The position numbers were made by a program, and so were the translations under genes. A DNA stretch of 64,000 nt from Tubiluchus corallicola (Eukaryota; Priapulida; Priapulimorpha; Priapulimorphida; Tubiluchidae), in contig JAQGDQ010000151.1 in NCBI GenBank assembly GCA_030141605.1, positions 388,501 through 452,500 on the forward strand, in the 5' to 3' direction. Of this stretch, positions 1-11,177 are shown piece after piece (the first letter of the stretch is position 1; each line of letters opens with the position of its first letter). Under the pieces are notes generated by a model. The model was given only the letters and a program-made list of their open reading frames with translations. It did not search any database and was not told the origin of the DNA.

Positions 1-639
1 ATTTACTTCTCATGATGCAGTCGGATACAACTACTTATCAGCTATGCAGCATGTGTGTACTGACACCATATTTACTACAAACAGCTGAAAAATAAAAACG
101 GTCATTTGACAGTTTCTTTTTATGATTATGATGTGAATGAGAAATTTTTTGTTAAGTACTGATTAAGCAGAACCTTGCACACCAATTAAAGCTCAGTACA
201 ACAATCTACATGAAAATTATAGGCAAAGAAATGCTTGCGCCCAACTGGGTTATCCAAATTCTCTCACCATAAACTTAGATTAGAAAAAATGCAATTGCTG
301 TGCGTGTGAGCATCCCGATTTATGTCAATATGGTAAATCTTTGAAAATGTAGTATTATGTGAGCAGATGTATGGGGAATCAGACTACATATACAAAACTT
401 TTTAGACGCTGACCAGAAAATGTGACAGCGTACGTAATTTCACTGTAGCTTGCATTTTTCAATGTTCTGATTGAATTTTTCGAAATTTGTGTTGCTGATC
501 ATTGGATAGTTTCTCTTAAATATGCAAAATAAAACCAGTTAGTAGGACAAGAGACAGTAGACATATTTAACCGAAAAACCAGTTTAGATCCGGATATAGC
601 CTTATATAGCCTTAAATACATAATGAGGAAAATGAATTG
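1..639. other. Intergenic, no gene seen
   Basis: AT-rich sequence with frequent stops in all frames. No exon-like stretch, RNA gene or clear repeat was recognised before the inverted repeat that starts at 640. Confidence 0.5.
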
Positions 640-1458
640 CCTTTACATATTATTTCTTGTACAGCTTTCTTGATTGTCTTGAATAAAATTGTACTAAAAT
701 GGGCTAAAGTTTACATTTTCCCATACAGAAAAATTAGTTCCAGAATCGGATTAGGATTAGGATTATGTTGGGGTTAGGGTTAGGGATAGTGTTAAGGGCT
801 AGATTTAGGGTTAAGGTTAAGGATAGAGTGAGAGTTAAGGTTAGGGCTAGAGTTAGGGTTAGGTTATTTAAATTGTATGACTAATTGTAAACGCCTTCCC
901 TAGAATGCTGTTCAGGGCTTTAGGCAGGTGTTGTACTGATCTTTGATTTGTGGGACTTGGTTACCACTTCAAAATGTTTTGTCTTTTTTCTGGATACGAT
1001 AATAGATATTGGAGCAACAGTTTTGTTTATTTACTGTGAGCAGTATGTTGATTAAACTTCTTCCATTTATCACTTGTTGGAGGCATTCTGAGGTGGTTTG
1101 CAAAGTGACATTTAAAAAAAATTTGGTGTTTATCTTTTAATTCTAATCTTGTATTCAATCATTTTAATTAAATGCAAAAACTGGGTGATTGCCCAGTGGT
1201 ATTTTTAGGGTGGTATTTTTAGTAATTTAAATAACCTAACCCTAACTCTAACCCTAACCTTAACTCTCACTCTACCCTTAACCTTAACCCTAACTCTAGC
1301 CCTTAACACTATCCCTAACCCTAACCCCAACATAATCCTAATTCTAATCCGATTCTGGAACTAATTTTTCTGTATGGGAAAATGTAAACTTTAGCCCATT
1401 TTAGTACAATTTTATTCAAGACAATCAAGAAGGCTGTACAAGAAACAATATGTAAAGG
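640..1458. repeat. Large inverted repeat (foldback) with telomere-like arms
   Basis: Left arm 640-874 and right arm 1224-1458 are reverse complements over about 235 bp each, with only scattered mismatches (for example TTATTTCTTG against TTGTTTCTTG near the outer ends), around a 349-bp spacer. The inner roughly 130 bp of each arm is a degenerate array of TTAGGG, TTAAGG and CTAGGG-like units (G-rich strand on plus in the left arm, C-rich in the right). The outer roughly 100 bp is unique sequence. The spacer has no open frame of note. Similar sequence just outside both ends (GAGGAAAATGAATT at 625, GAGGAATGATT at 1467) could be a worn target duplication. Best read as a foldback or MITE-like element; an inverted local duplication is the alternative. 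Confidence 0.85.
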
Positions 1459-2495
1459 TTGCCTCAGAGGAATGATTCAGGAACATGGGTAATTGAGTAT
1501 GTGAGAATAGTTTGAGCTAGTGGGTCAGTTCCTGCATATTCCCGACCTCATTTCTTTTGTATTGACAATTCTAATCAAATCTTAATTCCTTGTAGACTAT
1601 GGTTAGATTAGGATAGTCTTTGTCACATGACACAGTCATAGTCACAGGATTGTCACAGTCTGTTCCTCCTAGGCTATGTCCTAGACTAGTCCAGAATAGT
1701 CTATGACAAATTCAGAACTTTGAAAAGCGTAAGAGTCAATTTAAATGTTGTATGAGGGTTTTAAAAAATGTAGTCAAATTCTACCATACTGAATTACTTA
1801 TCTTTGTGTTTACATAGTTTTCATTGCCTAGAAATGATGGTAATAAAAAATTCTTTTAGAAACTCCGTTTTTGTGTGGACTTCCGGTCCTTGTTATCACT
1901 TCAAATTAATTCTTTAGTAGTAGTCCAAAAACTTGCTGACAGTATTCTGGCTATGAGATTATATCACTTTCTTTTTATGTTTACCTGGGTGCTACATACA
2001 AAAGATAACACTTGAACTAGACCTGACTGTACAGCATACCCTCTTATTTTAGCTCAGTAATATTTCTGCAAATATATTATGAGGAAAAAAATGAGATTGA
2101 TGAGCTTTTTACAATGATCATCTATCAGTAATTAAATTTAGGCAAGTTTCCTAATACTAGTAAAATGACACGAGTAAAACCTTGAGCAAGAAAGATGACA
2201 AATCAAATCTTGATCATTACTGCCTCATATCCAAAAAATAAACCGTGAAGAAACTAAATTTATAATTTCTGTGCCAAAGTTATACTAATGTGGCTACATA
2301 AAATTTATATGCACAATTAGTGATTGTAAATTGATGAAATTGAGTGGGACATCATTCTCATTTTTGGACTCATCAAAACGAAAGTAGTCATTGGAGCAAA
2401 TCGGTATTCAGTCACTGTAAACTCGGCATATTGAATATAATTAAGGTATGCAGCATTATAGTTTGGTCATATTCACTGCAACTTTTTTTTTCTAG
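1459..2495. other. LNX upstream region, probable 5' intron or flank
   Basis: No coding exon is recognisable. The stretch ends in a strong 3' splice site: a run of T followed by TCTAG at 2491-2495, directly before the LNX coding exon. At least the 3' part is therefore likely an intron that interrupts the 5' UTR. The upstream exon was not identified. Confidence 0.5.
2481..2495 (+). other. 3' splice site before LNX start codon
   Basis: A pyrimidine tract of ten T's followed by CTAG ends at 2495, and the ATG at 2504 lies 8 bases into the exon. This implies a 5' UTR intron. A short upstream coding exon joined in phase 1 cannot be excluded, but the ATG fits the length of the LNX N-terminus. Confidence 0.65.
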
Positions 2496-2503
2496 AAATC
2501 AAA

Positions 2504-4312
2504 ATGGATCGCGGTGGGATATATTGTAGACGATTAGATCCTGTATTATGTCTCAAGTGTGGCCAGTTCCATGAATGTGATGGGCCACACTTGTATGATT
2601 ATCATGAGCCAGTTACGGAGGACTTAGTTTGTCGACTATGCCGACAGCCACTTGTTAGCCCAGTTAGCACACCTTGTGGTCACACATTTTGTGGACGATG
2701 CATCAAAAACTACCTAAGAGCAAATACCATGTGCCCAATAGATAGGCAATCATTATTTACTGAAGATTTGATTGCCACAAACATTGTCATTAAAGGACTA
2801 TTAGACAAGTTACTAGTAGTCTGTCCCAATGTGGACTATTGTGAAGCAGTATTACCTAGAAGGGAGCTTTCGGAACACCTGCAAACCAAGTGTCGTGGTG
2901 CAGTAGTTCCTTGCATTCGTGCCAAAATGGGTTGTAAGTACCAGGGGCCGCGCGAGGCTCAGCAGCACCACCTATGGGAATGTCGCTACAACAGAAGCTC
3001 TTCCAAGCAAGCCATATATAACTTGCCATTAGATGGTGACGTCATTGCAGTCGAGTTTCCTCGGCCGATCGGAACAAGCTTAGGGATGACTATTGTGGGA
3101 GGTGTAGATACTCCTCTAATGTGCATCATGATACAGGACATTATTCCAAATGGTCTTGCAGCTATGGACGGTCGTTTGCAACCCGGTGATCAAATACTGC
3201 AAGCCGATGGTGAGGACCTTACACAAGCAAAGCACTGGGAAGCAAGACGAGCACTCTTTCACATGACAAGGGTGTGTCGATTCACCATTTTTCGAGAGCT
3301 AATCACGGAGAGTTCAACGCCACCGGAAAATGATGAGATTATTTCAGTCACAATAAAGAAACAATTTGGGAAGCAACTCGGAATAAAGTTGGTTGGAAAG
3401 CGATGCGAGCCAGGTATTTACATCCTGGAGGTTATTGAAGGTGGGTTAGCGTGGCATGACCAGACGCTCAAAGCTGACGATAGAATCTTGGAAATTAACG
3501 GACATGACCTGCGTGCTGGTACACAAGAGGAGGCAGCAGATCTGATTCAGATTAGCCCATTCCGCGTTGAGTTTCTAATTTCTCGTCGCTGCAGGTCGGA
3601 GACACCTGACGTTGTCTGCTCTATGCCACATGATCGAATAGAGAAGTTAGTTGAAAACTTAAGAGGTGGGACAGACGGTAGAGAGAAGGTCATAAGCGTG
3701 GAGAAAATGTTTGACGAGAATTTGGGAATTTCGGTGGCAGGTGGCGTTGGTGCTCAGCGTGGTGACACACCAATCTATGTGTCTAACATACATCCTAATG
3801 GTTGTTTGGGCAGAAGCAGCAACCTCCAGAAAGGTGATGTGTTACTATCAATTAATGGAACTAATTTACTAGGTCTTAGTCACCAAGAGGCAGTTGTTGT
3901 ATTGAAAGCATGTGCCGAGTCAAAAGCTGTAAGCTTAAATGTCATCAACACTACAGAAATGGCTGAAGGCTTTGACAATTTTGTACCGTCGTGGACATAT
4001 TGGTTGGCTTTGCCGAAGAAGTGTCTGCTGCCTCGCACGATAATCATCAAGAAGGGCAATCACAGCAGTCTGGGTTTCAGTATTGTGGGAGGTGCTGACA
4101 GTTACCACGGCAACCAGCCAATTTTTGTTAAATCTGTAGTACAGGCTACTCCGGCAGCATGTGATGGTAGGCTAAAATGCGGCGATCAGATATTATCTGT
4201 AAATGGAAAGAGTTTGTTGAATATTACTCATCGGGAAGCAGTAGAGGTGTTAAAGGAGGTGCGAGGTGCAGCATTACTTATTGTAATATCTTGGCCAGGA
4301 AGCCTTCATTGA
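2504..4312 (+). CDS. LNX: LNX-family RING / four-PDZ E3 ubiquitin ligase
   Basis: Residues run in the order of LNX1/LNX2 (ligand of Numb protein X). There is an N-terminal CLKC pair (16-19), then a RING finger with C43, C46, C58, H60, C63, C66, C77 and D80; LNX proteins also use Asp as the last ligand. TRAF-like Cys/His fingers follow at about 107-160, then PDZ1 (~178-265), PDZ2 (~282-365), PDZ3 (~395-485) and PDZ4 (~510-600). The PDZ carboxylate loops are SLGMTIVGG, QLGIKLVG, NLGISVAGG and SLGFSIVGG. The end, ISWPGSLH, resembles the vertebrate LNX end. Family members are cytoplasmic/membrane-associated E3 ligases that bind targets through PDZ domains. At 602 residues it is shorter than vertebrate LNX (about 690-730), because the linker between zinc fingers and PDZ1, which carries the Numb-binding NPxY/F motif, is nearly absent. 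All coding sequence lies in one exon. An acceptor ends at 2495 and the ATG is 8 bases inside the exon, so this start is favoured. Confidence 0.93.
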   Translation: MDRGGIYCRRLDPVLCLKCGQFHECDGPHLYDYHEPVTEDLVCRLCRQPLVSPVSTPCGHTFCGRCIKNYLRANTMCPIDRQSLFTEDLIATNIVIKGLLDKLLVVCPNVDYCEAVLPRRELSEHLQTKCRGAVVPCIRAKMGCKYQGPREAQQHHLWECRYNRSSSKQAIYNLPLDGDVIAVEFPRPIGTSLGMTIVGGVDTPLMCIMIQDIIPNGLAAMDGRLQPGDQILQADGEDLTQAKHWEARRALFHMTRVCRFTIFRELITESSTPPENDEIISVTIKKQFGKQLGIKLVGKRCEPGIYILEVIEGGLAWHDQTLKADDRILEINGHDLRAGTQEEAADLIQISPFRVEFLISRRCRSETPDVVCSMPHDRIEKLVENLRGGTDGREKVISVEKMFDENLGISVAGGVGAQRGDTPIYVSNIHPNGCLGRSSNLQKGDVLLSINGTNLLGLSHQEAVVVLKACAESKAVSLNVINTTEMAEGFDNFVPSWTYWLALPKKCLLPRTIIIKKGNHSSLGFSIVGGADSYHGNQPIFVKSVVQATPAACDGRLKCGDQILSVNGKSLLNITHREAVEVLKEVRGAALLIVISWPGSLH

Positions 4313-5160
4313 ATCGTGCTAGACATTTGTGCTGTGTCTCTAAAAATTTTCTATTAAGCGTGAAATTTACAGGTTGTTGTACCAGCAGTCCTTGATTGGA
4401 ACAGGCTAGGTCAGAAAGTTTGTTTTAAGTCAGCATGTTCATTTGTTTAAAATCACTAATTTTAATTACAACTTTATAAAGACGCATTTAATATTCAGAT
4501 AAAGTTCAGCTTTTCATTTTAAATAAGTCTATAGAATTGTAGAGACGTGTGTGCACAAATGGCTGTGGTTGGCATCTTTGAATAGACGCATTTGTGCCAT
4601 TTGACTGTAATTTAATTAAACTTAATGTAGTAAAACATGTGTTGAGAATTTTTTGTAAGGAAAGTATTAAGTGAGTATGATTTTTTATAGTGAGCAAACT
4701 TACATTGTGAAAAATGTGCTAAAGGCGCATATTTAGGGTTCGTAAGTCTTCTCTAAGTCACTGTGTGATACTAGTGACAACTGAAAGTATTTCTGAACAG
4801 GTGCATGATTACTTCCTTTTTAAAGACTGTTATTTTTTGTATATACATACATATATATTATATAATTATATACGTGACTATTCCTTTGCATATACATTAT
4901 ATATTATGTGTCCTATTATGATTGTGATTGATCAATGCAGTTGAATGCACATTATTGTAAATAATACATTCGATAGCTTTAATAAGTAATAGCATGCCAT
5001 GTCATCGTAGATGTCTAGTCATATAGCCAACATCTTAGCAAAGTAGATATATTTGTTAATTATAATACGAGATGTGAGTTTAAAATTAAAGTTATCGATA
5101 TCAATCAAATTTGTGCATGCCTTTTAGCACCCATTAATAAATACCTCTATTAAAGTGTAT
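4313..5160 (+). other. Probable LNX 3' UTR
   Basis: AT-rich sequence follows the stop codon, with no further exon signature. The first canonical AATAAA on the plus strand in a plausible place is at 5136-5141. Further ones occur downstream, so the true poly(A) site is not settled. Confidence 0.35.
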
Positions 5161-7902
5161 TTAGTTCATTACTTGATATTATACGTTGTGTTTTATGATT
5201 ATTAAGCTTGTTTTTATCGCTGTTAAGTATGTTTTCTTTTTTTGTCAGTGTACTATAAGATAAAACTGTTGCAATTCAAAAGTCACCTGAAGCTTTGTGA
5301 ATGTGCAGTTTGAATGAATCGTGAATGATTATATAAAATGCTTTATGTTGACATTGGCATTTTCAGATGACAGCCATTTTAGTTTTCAGTACCATTTCAT
5401 AGTTATGTTAGTGTAAAGTCATTACTGTGATAATTCAACTTTCTTATTTGTCCAGCATTTTGCAATTACTCTTAGCTAGGCACCTGTTTAGCACACATAC
5501 TGCGAAAATTAGTCATGAGCTGCAGTTATCCAGTTGAAATCGATACAGGTTATGAATATATACAATTTGTATTTTTAATTGTCTAGTAACTGAAGATTGT
5601 TTTAATTTTGCATTGAAAATTTTGTGTTAGTAAAACTGACCTCTTGTATTTTTTGTGTTTGTTTATTCTTTTTGTCTACAAATAAGACCTCACTGTAATA
5701 ACTCTATTGTCTTTCTAATTAGCTAATAAGCCCAAGGATCCAGAGTCTTTTACTTCAACAATGATTTTGTAGTTAACAAATGCCTGAGGAGTGCTGCAGT
5801 ACTTCTAAGCATAAGAACTTTGTATGACTTTAAATGCTGAGAAAATTGTTTGCAAAATAATAACTACTTTATTAGAAACTAAGAGGTGCGGCGATAATAA
5901 AAACTTCAAAATAATTCGAGTTTATAATTAACTGATGTGATTACATTTTCAATTTCAAGAATGCATAAAATTTTCCTCCTGTTTATTTTTGTTTTTCTTG
6001 TTATTTCACTTGTAATAAAAAGCGAAGCTAATTTTAACAGTCTAGTTTGACAAAACAAAATTTTGACAAGTATTTGTCTTGTCTCGCCTTTGTGTTTTTA
6101 TTTGTTTTTGTTGCATGTCTTATTGCATTATAATTATAGATTCTCATTAAAATTTAGGTTATCATTAGATTGATATGCTGTTATTATTTTAGCATTATAG
6201 TCACTGAACCTGGTTTAAATAAATTCTATTTCGATAATGTAGTGATGACTTGGTGTTCTTGTTAATAAAAAGTAAACAGTCTCCGAGTAGGTATTTTTGT
6301 ACCCGAAGCAGAACAACTGTACATAAGTTTTGCAACTGCTGTAATTTTTAAACTTGTTTGTATAAAAGTTTGACCAAACAGAAAGTACATCTTTATGCAC
6401 TAAATAAATTAAACATTGTTAATTTTTTTGAGCGAAGAGCCATTAAAAACTGCAAAAGCTCTGTTTGTTTTGCTGTGTATTCAAGATTGACGAGTTAAAC
6501 AAAATGAATAATTGTACATCACTATTTTGGGCTAACTACAATTATGCATATAGGAGGCTGGGAGCCCACTTCGGCCATTTAAGTTTTGAAAACTGATATT
6601 ACATAATAGGGGATCCAAAAGTGACTGTATCAGGTTGAATCTCTTTCATCTTTACATACACACGACAATGCTTAATCAATAGTTACAGTACAATATTAAA
6701 CTAAGATTTTATTGTTATGAATAATTAGCTGCCAGCGATACTTTAGGGCCACAATGAACCTATAATAGTTACATATCACATAGGTTACTGCAATTCTAAA
6801 CTTGTTTATCATTATTACAGTACATAATTACTATGAACTGTAGTCCTTCTATATTGGTCTTGTTTGAAATTATCTTGGTTCATAATAACTGGTCTGTCTC
6901 GCTTAAACAGATCAGTACCCTTTATTAAATAATCGTTAGCTGCTACATAATGATTTCTTTGCTAGCTGTCTCGTGAAAGCAATAATTAAAAGTTTACGGG
7001 CAACAGCAATAGATGGCAGCACACCTAAACCTTAGAAGCTGCCCGAGTAAGCAGAAAAGAGAACACGCATTTATCTCAGTTACAGATGAAAAATGACGTG
7101 ATGAAAGTGAAAAGTGGGCTAATTTTGTCAGTTTTTGTGGCACTCTGTGTGGTATGCATTTAGTGGTGGCTACCTGTAATACAGAAATTTTCGTGTATTA
7201 ATAATAAGGCATTATTATATGTAGTCATAGGCTCGTAATCCATGTACTGACCTGGTAAGGCATTAACAGGAGTACATTAAATCTGCTTTTCGTTGGCATC
7301 ATACCTTATTTGCAAATACAACATTGGTTTACAGTGTTAAGCATTTAATTTTGTTTAAAGACATTTTCATACAAGCTTACCGTTAACACATTTGAAATTC
7401 TTAGTTGAGATAACTAACTTTGTAGTTATCTTATGTAAATGAGATTAATTGGTCTAGTCATCGATATCATATTGGTCTATGTTGTTGTAAGTCTGCAAAT
7501 AGCTTTGTTATTGCTCATTATTGTCACTAAAGTAAACGATTGTTACTAGAAAACTCAATGTTTAAATATTAGCATGTTGGGGGGAGGAGGCATGAACAAA
7601 ATAGCTTGCAGAAGAAGGAACATTGCACATATGCTCCTCAGCAGGGTTTTAGGACAACCTATAAATCGGAACACTTCCACTTTAAACTCTATGTAGCTTT
7701 ATTAGGTGCTAGACTAGGACTATCCCACAGGAGCTGTGTTCTACATGAAAGAGCTGGTTCTAGCTTTTGTTGGCTATTGGCCATTGCTTTGTTTTATAAA
7801 CATTGTGTTTAAATTTTCAGACACCTTAATTCATACTTATGACCCACCTGAAGGACATTAAATTTTGTCACATAAAGTTTGATCATCTCGTCTTGGGTGC
7901 AG
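5161..7902. other. Intergenic between LNX and FAM110, no gene seen
   Basis: AT-rich sequence without a convincing exon. The short frame at 7606-7812 shows no motif. An in-frame stop at 7873-7875 and a possible acceptor (TGCAG ending at 7902) lie just upstream of the FAM110 start, so part of this region may be a 5' UTR intron. Confidence 0.4.
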
Positions 7903-7917
7903 CGTGTGCAAAGCACT

Positions 7918-7999
7918 ATGCAGGAACGACAACAGAGTTTTCCTCTGAAACTGTTCAACAAAGGAACTGGCTTCTTCAAGTCTTCCAAAAGAGATGGTG
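7918..7999 (+). CDS. FAM110: FAM110 coding exon 1
   Basis: The ATG at 7918 opens 27 codons plus one base, followed by donor GTAAAT at 8000. The frame would hit TGA at once if unspliced. An in-frame stop upstream at 7873 supports this start. The peptide contains the LFNKGTGFF motif expected near the FAM110 N-terminus, and its phase-1 end fits exon 2 exactly. Confidence 0.8.
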
Positions 8000-10691
8000 G
8001 TAAATGATATTGTCTTGTTTATTTTATTAAAATATTAAAACCATTGTTTGGCTATATTTGCATTGATCTTTGCAGTGTTCAATTGCCATCAGCCACTAAA
8101 TAAATGATCAAATCAACTCTCTGCTTAGTCTGGCAGATTGCACATTATTGTTGTATTGCTTGTTCATTAAGTCAGGTTTAATATGCTTGTTCTGTTATAA
8201 TTTCACATAGAAAAAATGCCCACAGAAGTAGGCATTACAGCTCTTCTGGGTAAGTTGGGAACAAATGTAAAAGATTTGAATTCGTAGTGCTGATTTAGCT
8301 TTTACAAGTGAGCAGAAAACACCTCAGCAATAGACGTATAACTCTTTCAGCTTGACCGCTTTCGTATTTTTTGATTGATTGAATATTTTTATTTCAGAAC
8401 AAAGTCCATATTACAATACAAATTACAGTTCACAAACGAACATTATACATGTAAATCAATATACAATTATTGGTTAGTAGTGTCTCACAATTAAATGCAG
8501 TTAATTAAGTATTTACAATATTTATGTTGTGCAGATCTGGAATATTCTATAGTATAGTAGAACCAATCTTCTTACCTTATAGAAGCAGTCGAAGTTTCGA
8601 GAGCTTTCTATACGCGATGCGCGTAGTAGTTTCTTGATTGTTCATTTGTACTGATATATAAGGCGGAGCTGGCCGCTTGAGTTTGTTCTCGTATTCTCAG
8701 ATTCTCAGATACATTTTCTAGCTTTCATGTTTCTAGATTACCACTTGACAGTGTATTTTTCGCGTTCCTTCATAATTGTGTGTTGCAGAATTCTCACACA
8801 ATAAACCTGTTTAATTTGACAACGTGTTTTCTGGTTTTCTCTACGAGCCGTCCAAGAGAAACAAAACACAACAATTTACAACTTTGCTTCATTGGGCTAC
8901 AGTATGTAGGCATTTATTCCAATGCTTATACAATCTAGATATAAGTAAACAGTCAATTATTTATCAATTCATTGTAAGTGTTAGTAGCTCTAATTTTTAG
9001 TGAATAAATAGATCTTCTAATAATAAAATCGAAATATGGTAAATTTAGTTCTATACACATTTGTCTAGCCGAGCGGTCATAAGGTAGATTAAACAAAATT
9101 CTGATCCCTTTATTATAAGCAACTTGTAAATTCTTTAAGCTGTAGTCGTAATAGTCATTCCATAATGCAGCACAATAAACGTTAGAGAAATATGCTTTGA
9201 ACAATGTTCGTTTGACTTCTGTACTGCAGTTAGAAAAATATCGAATTAATTTGTTTGATCGAATGTAGAACAAACGACGCTGGCGGTCAATATCCGTATT
9301 GTCTGTTTTATCTGTTGTTAAAAGATGGCCTAGGTACTTTTCTTCTGTACAAGATTTAATGATATTAGTTTCTGCATAAATATCTCCTGTGGGGAATTTA
9401 ATATAATTTAAGGGTTTGAAGGTTAAAAGTTTTGTTTTTGTGTAGTTCAGCTTAATATCATATTGTGCTGCATATTTCGTGTACAAATTTAATAAATACT
9501 GAAGGCTCGTTATAGTAGAAGCAATCAGATAGGTGTCATCAGTGTACATAAGATGATTAGTATATACATTGCCAATAAAACGACTCAGTTTACGAAGATA
9601 AGTATTAAATGGCTTAGAAGACAAGCAGCTGCCTTACCTCACACTATTAGACATATTAAATTTTGACCTGTTGATGATTTACTCGATGATTCACTTGACA
9701 GTGCTTCATTTTTTTTGCTTATGTTGGTTTGAGTTCTTGATTTATATGTAATTATTAGTTTTGTTTTTGATGAGTTTAAATTTTCTGTTTTGTTTGCTAA
9801 TTTAAATTTTGTCTCTTCTCATTGCCAAATTTATTTACTGTTTCTAAATTTAAACTCATTAGAACTTGTTGACTTATTTATTATTTTTTTTATTTATTTT
9901 GTTAAGTTGCTGATTATTTTCATTTGTACATACCTTACTTGACAGGTCACTTAACTTTCTTCAGTTTGGATAGGGGTGGTTGACTTGGTGACCCTTGGTC
10001 TTTTTGCCACCCCATCTCTTTTCCGTCTTTATTTTAGTTTTTAGCTTTTGTTCATGTTTATTTTGTAACATTCAGAGACAAATAATTTTTTTTTACTTTA
10101 CTTACTACTTTACTTTGTCTGAGATACTGTTCCCCCATCTAATTGCCAGTTCCTGTTTCTCATACCACGTATACAGTAAACACGGGATTATCAGTATGAT
10201 AAAGTTCTAGAAATAATTTGCAATAGTTGACATTATCAAATGCTTTTGAAGCATCTATAGAACATACATGAACCATGCTATTTTTGGACGTATAAGAATT
10301 TACAATTTCCTTTAAGGTGAAAATACACATTTCAGAGCCCAGATCCTTTTCAAAGCCAAACTGCTCATCTGTAGATGGTAACAAGTTCTCATAGTTGTTT
10401 GTTTGTATGTTTGTTTAATAAATAATTGCTGGGTATGACTGGATAGTTTCATTTCTTATCCTAATATAGACTGCTTTTTCTAGACCAAACGTCATTTTGT
10501 TTTGTACTTTTGGCTTCTATTTATTATCACCTTACCTCAGTGTCTTTGCTGCTGTGTAGCAATATGTGTCAATCTCTTATGTGAAAAGTGTATATATAAT
10601 TTTTTAATTGAACTGCTATGGTGCTACTGAGCAGTCTTATTAATCACTTGCTTTTCTACTTTTTGCACACACTTGTCACTTCTCTATTCCT

Positions 10692-10757
<66 letters not shown>

Positions 10758-11143
10758 CCTCTCACTCTCCCTTTTTCTTCCTGTCTATTTAAGTACCTAC
10801 TTACATATCTTACACTTTCTTTTTATCTCTCATTATATCCTCCTGTTGTATGCTTTAACTTCATTTCTCTGTGTTATTTTTGTGTTATTTACTTTCTTTC
10901 CATCTTTCTCTCTGTCTCCTGGTCTTCCCCTCTCCTTCCGTCTTTTTTCTTTCCATCTTCTCTCTGCCTCCTGGTTTTCCTCTCCCTTTCCATCTTCTCT
11001 CTGTCTCCTGGTCTTCCTCTCTATTTCCGTCTTTCTCCCTTGGTTTAACAAGTAGCAGCCCATTTTTTTCCAGTGATTTATTACTTGAGTCTACCTAGTG
11101 ATCACTGTCGCATAACAAACCATACATACATACATACATATAC

Positions 11144-11177
<34 letters not shown>

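Larger units (their letters stand above)
8371..10400 (-). mobile_element. CR1/L2-like LINE, 5'-truncated, with two nested insertions
   Basis: On the minus strand it runs from a reverse transcriptase fragment near 10400 to a 3' end at about 8371, where AATAAA precedes short ATTCAATC-like tail repeats. The coding part is described separately. The 3' UTR is split by a solo LTR (8525-8873) and the RT region by a 453-bp insert (9661-10113). The element lies in intron 1 of FAM110, opposite to the gene. Clade is judged from QFGF, DASKAFD, VRxGS and the [YT]-x-DD box with following TKYAAQYDI, all typical of CR1/L2-type RT. Confidence 0.75.

Noticed and set aside
4177-4395. 72-codon frame at the end of LNX
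   Set aside because: Out-of-frame shadow of PDZ4.
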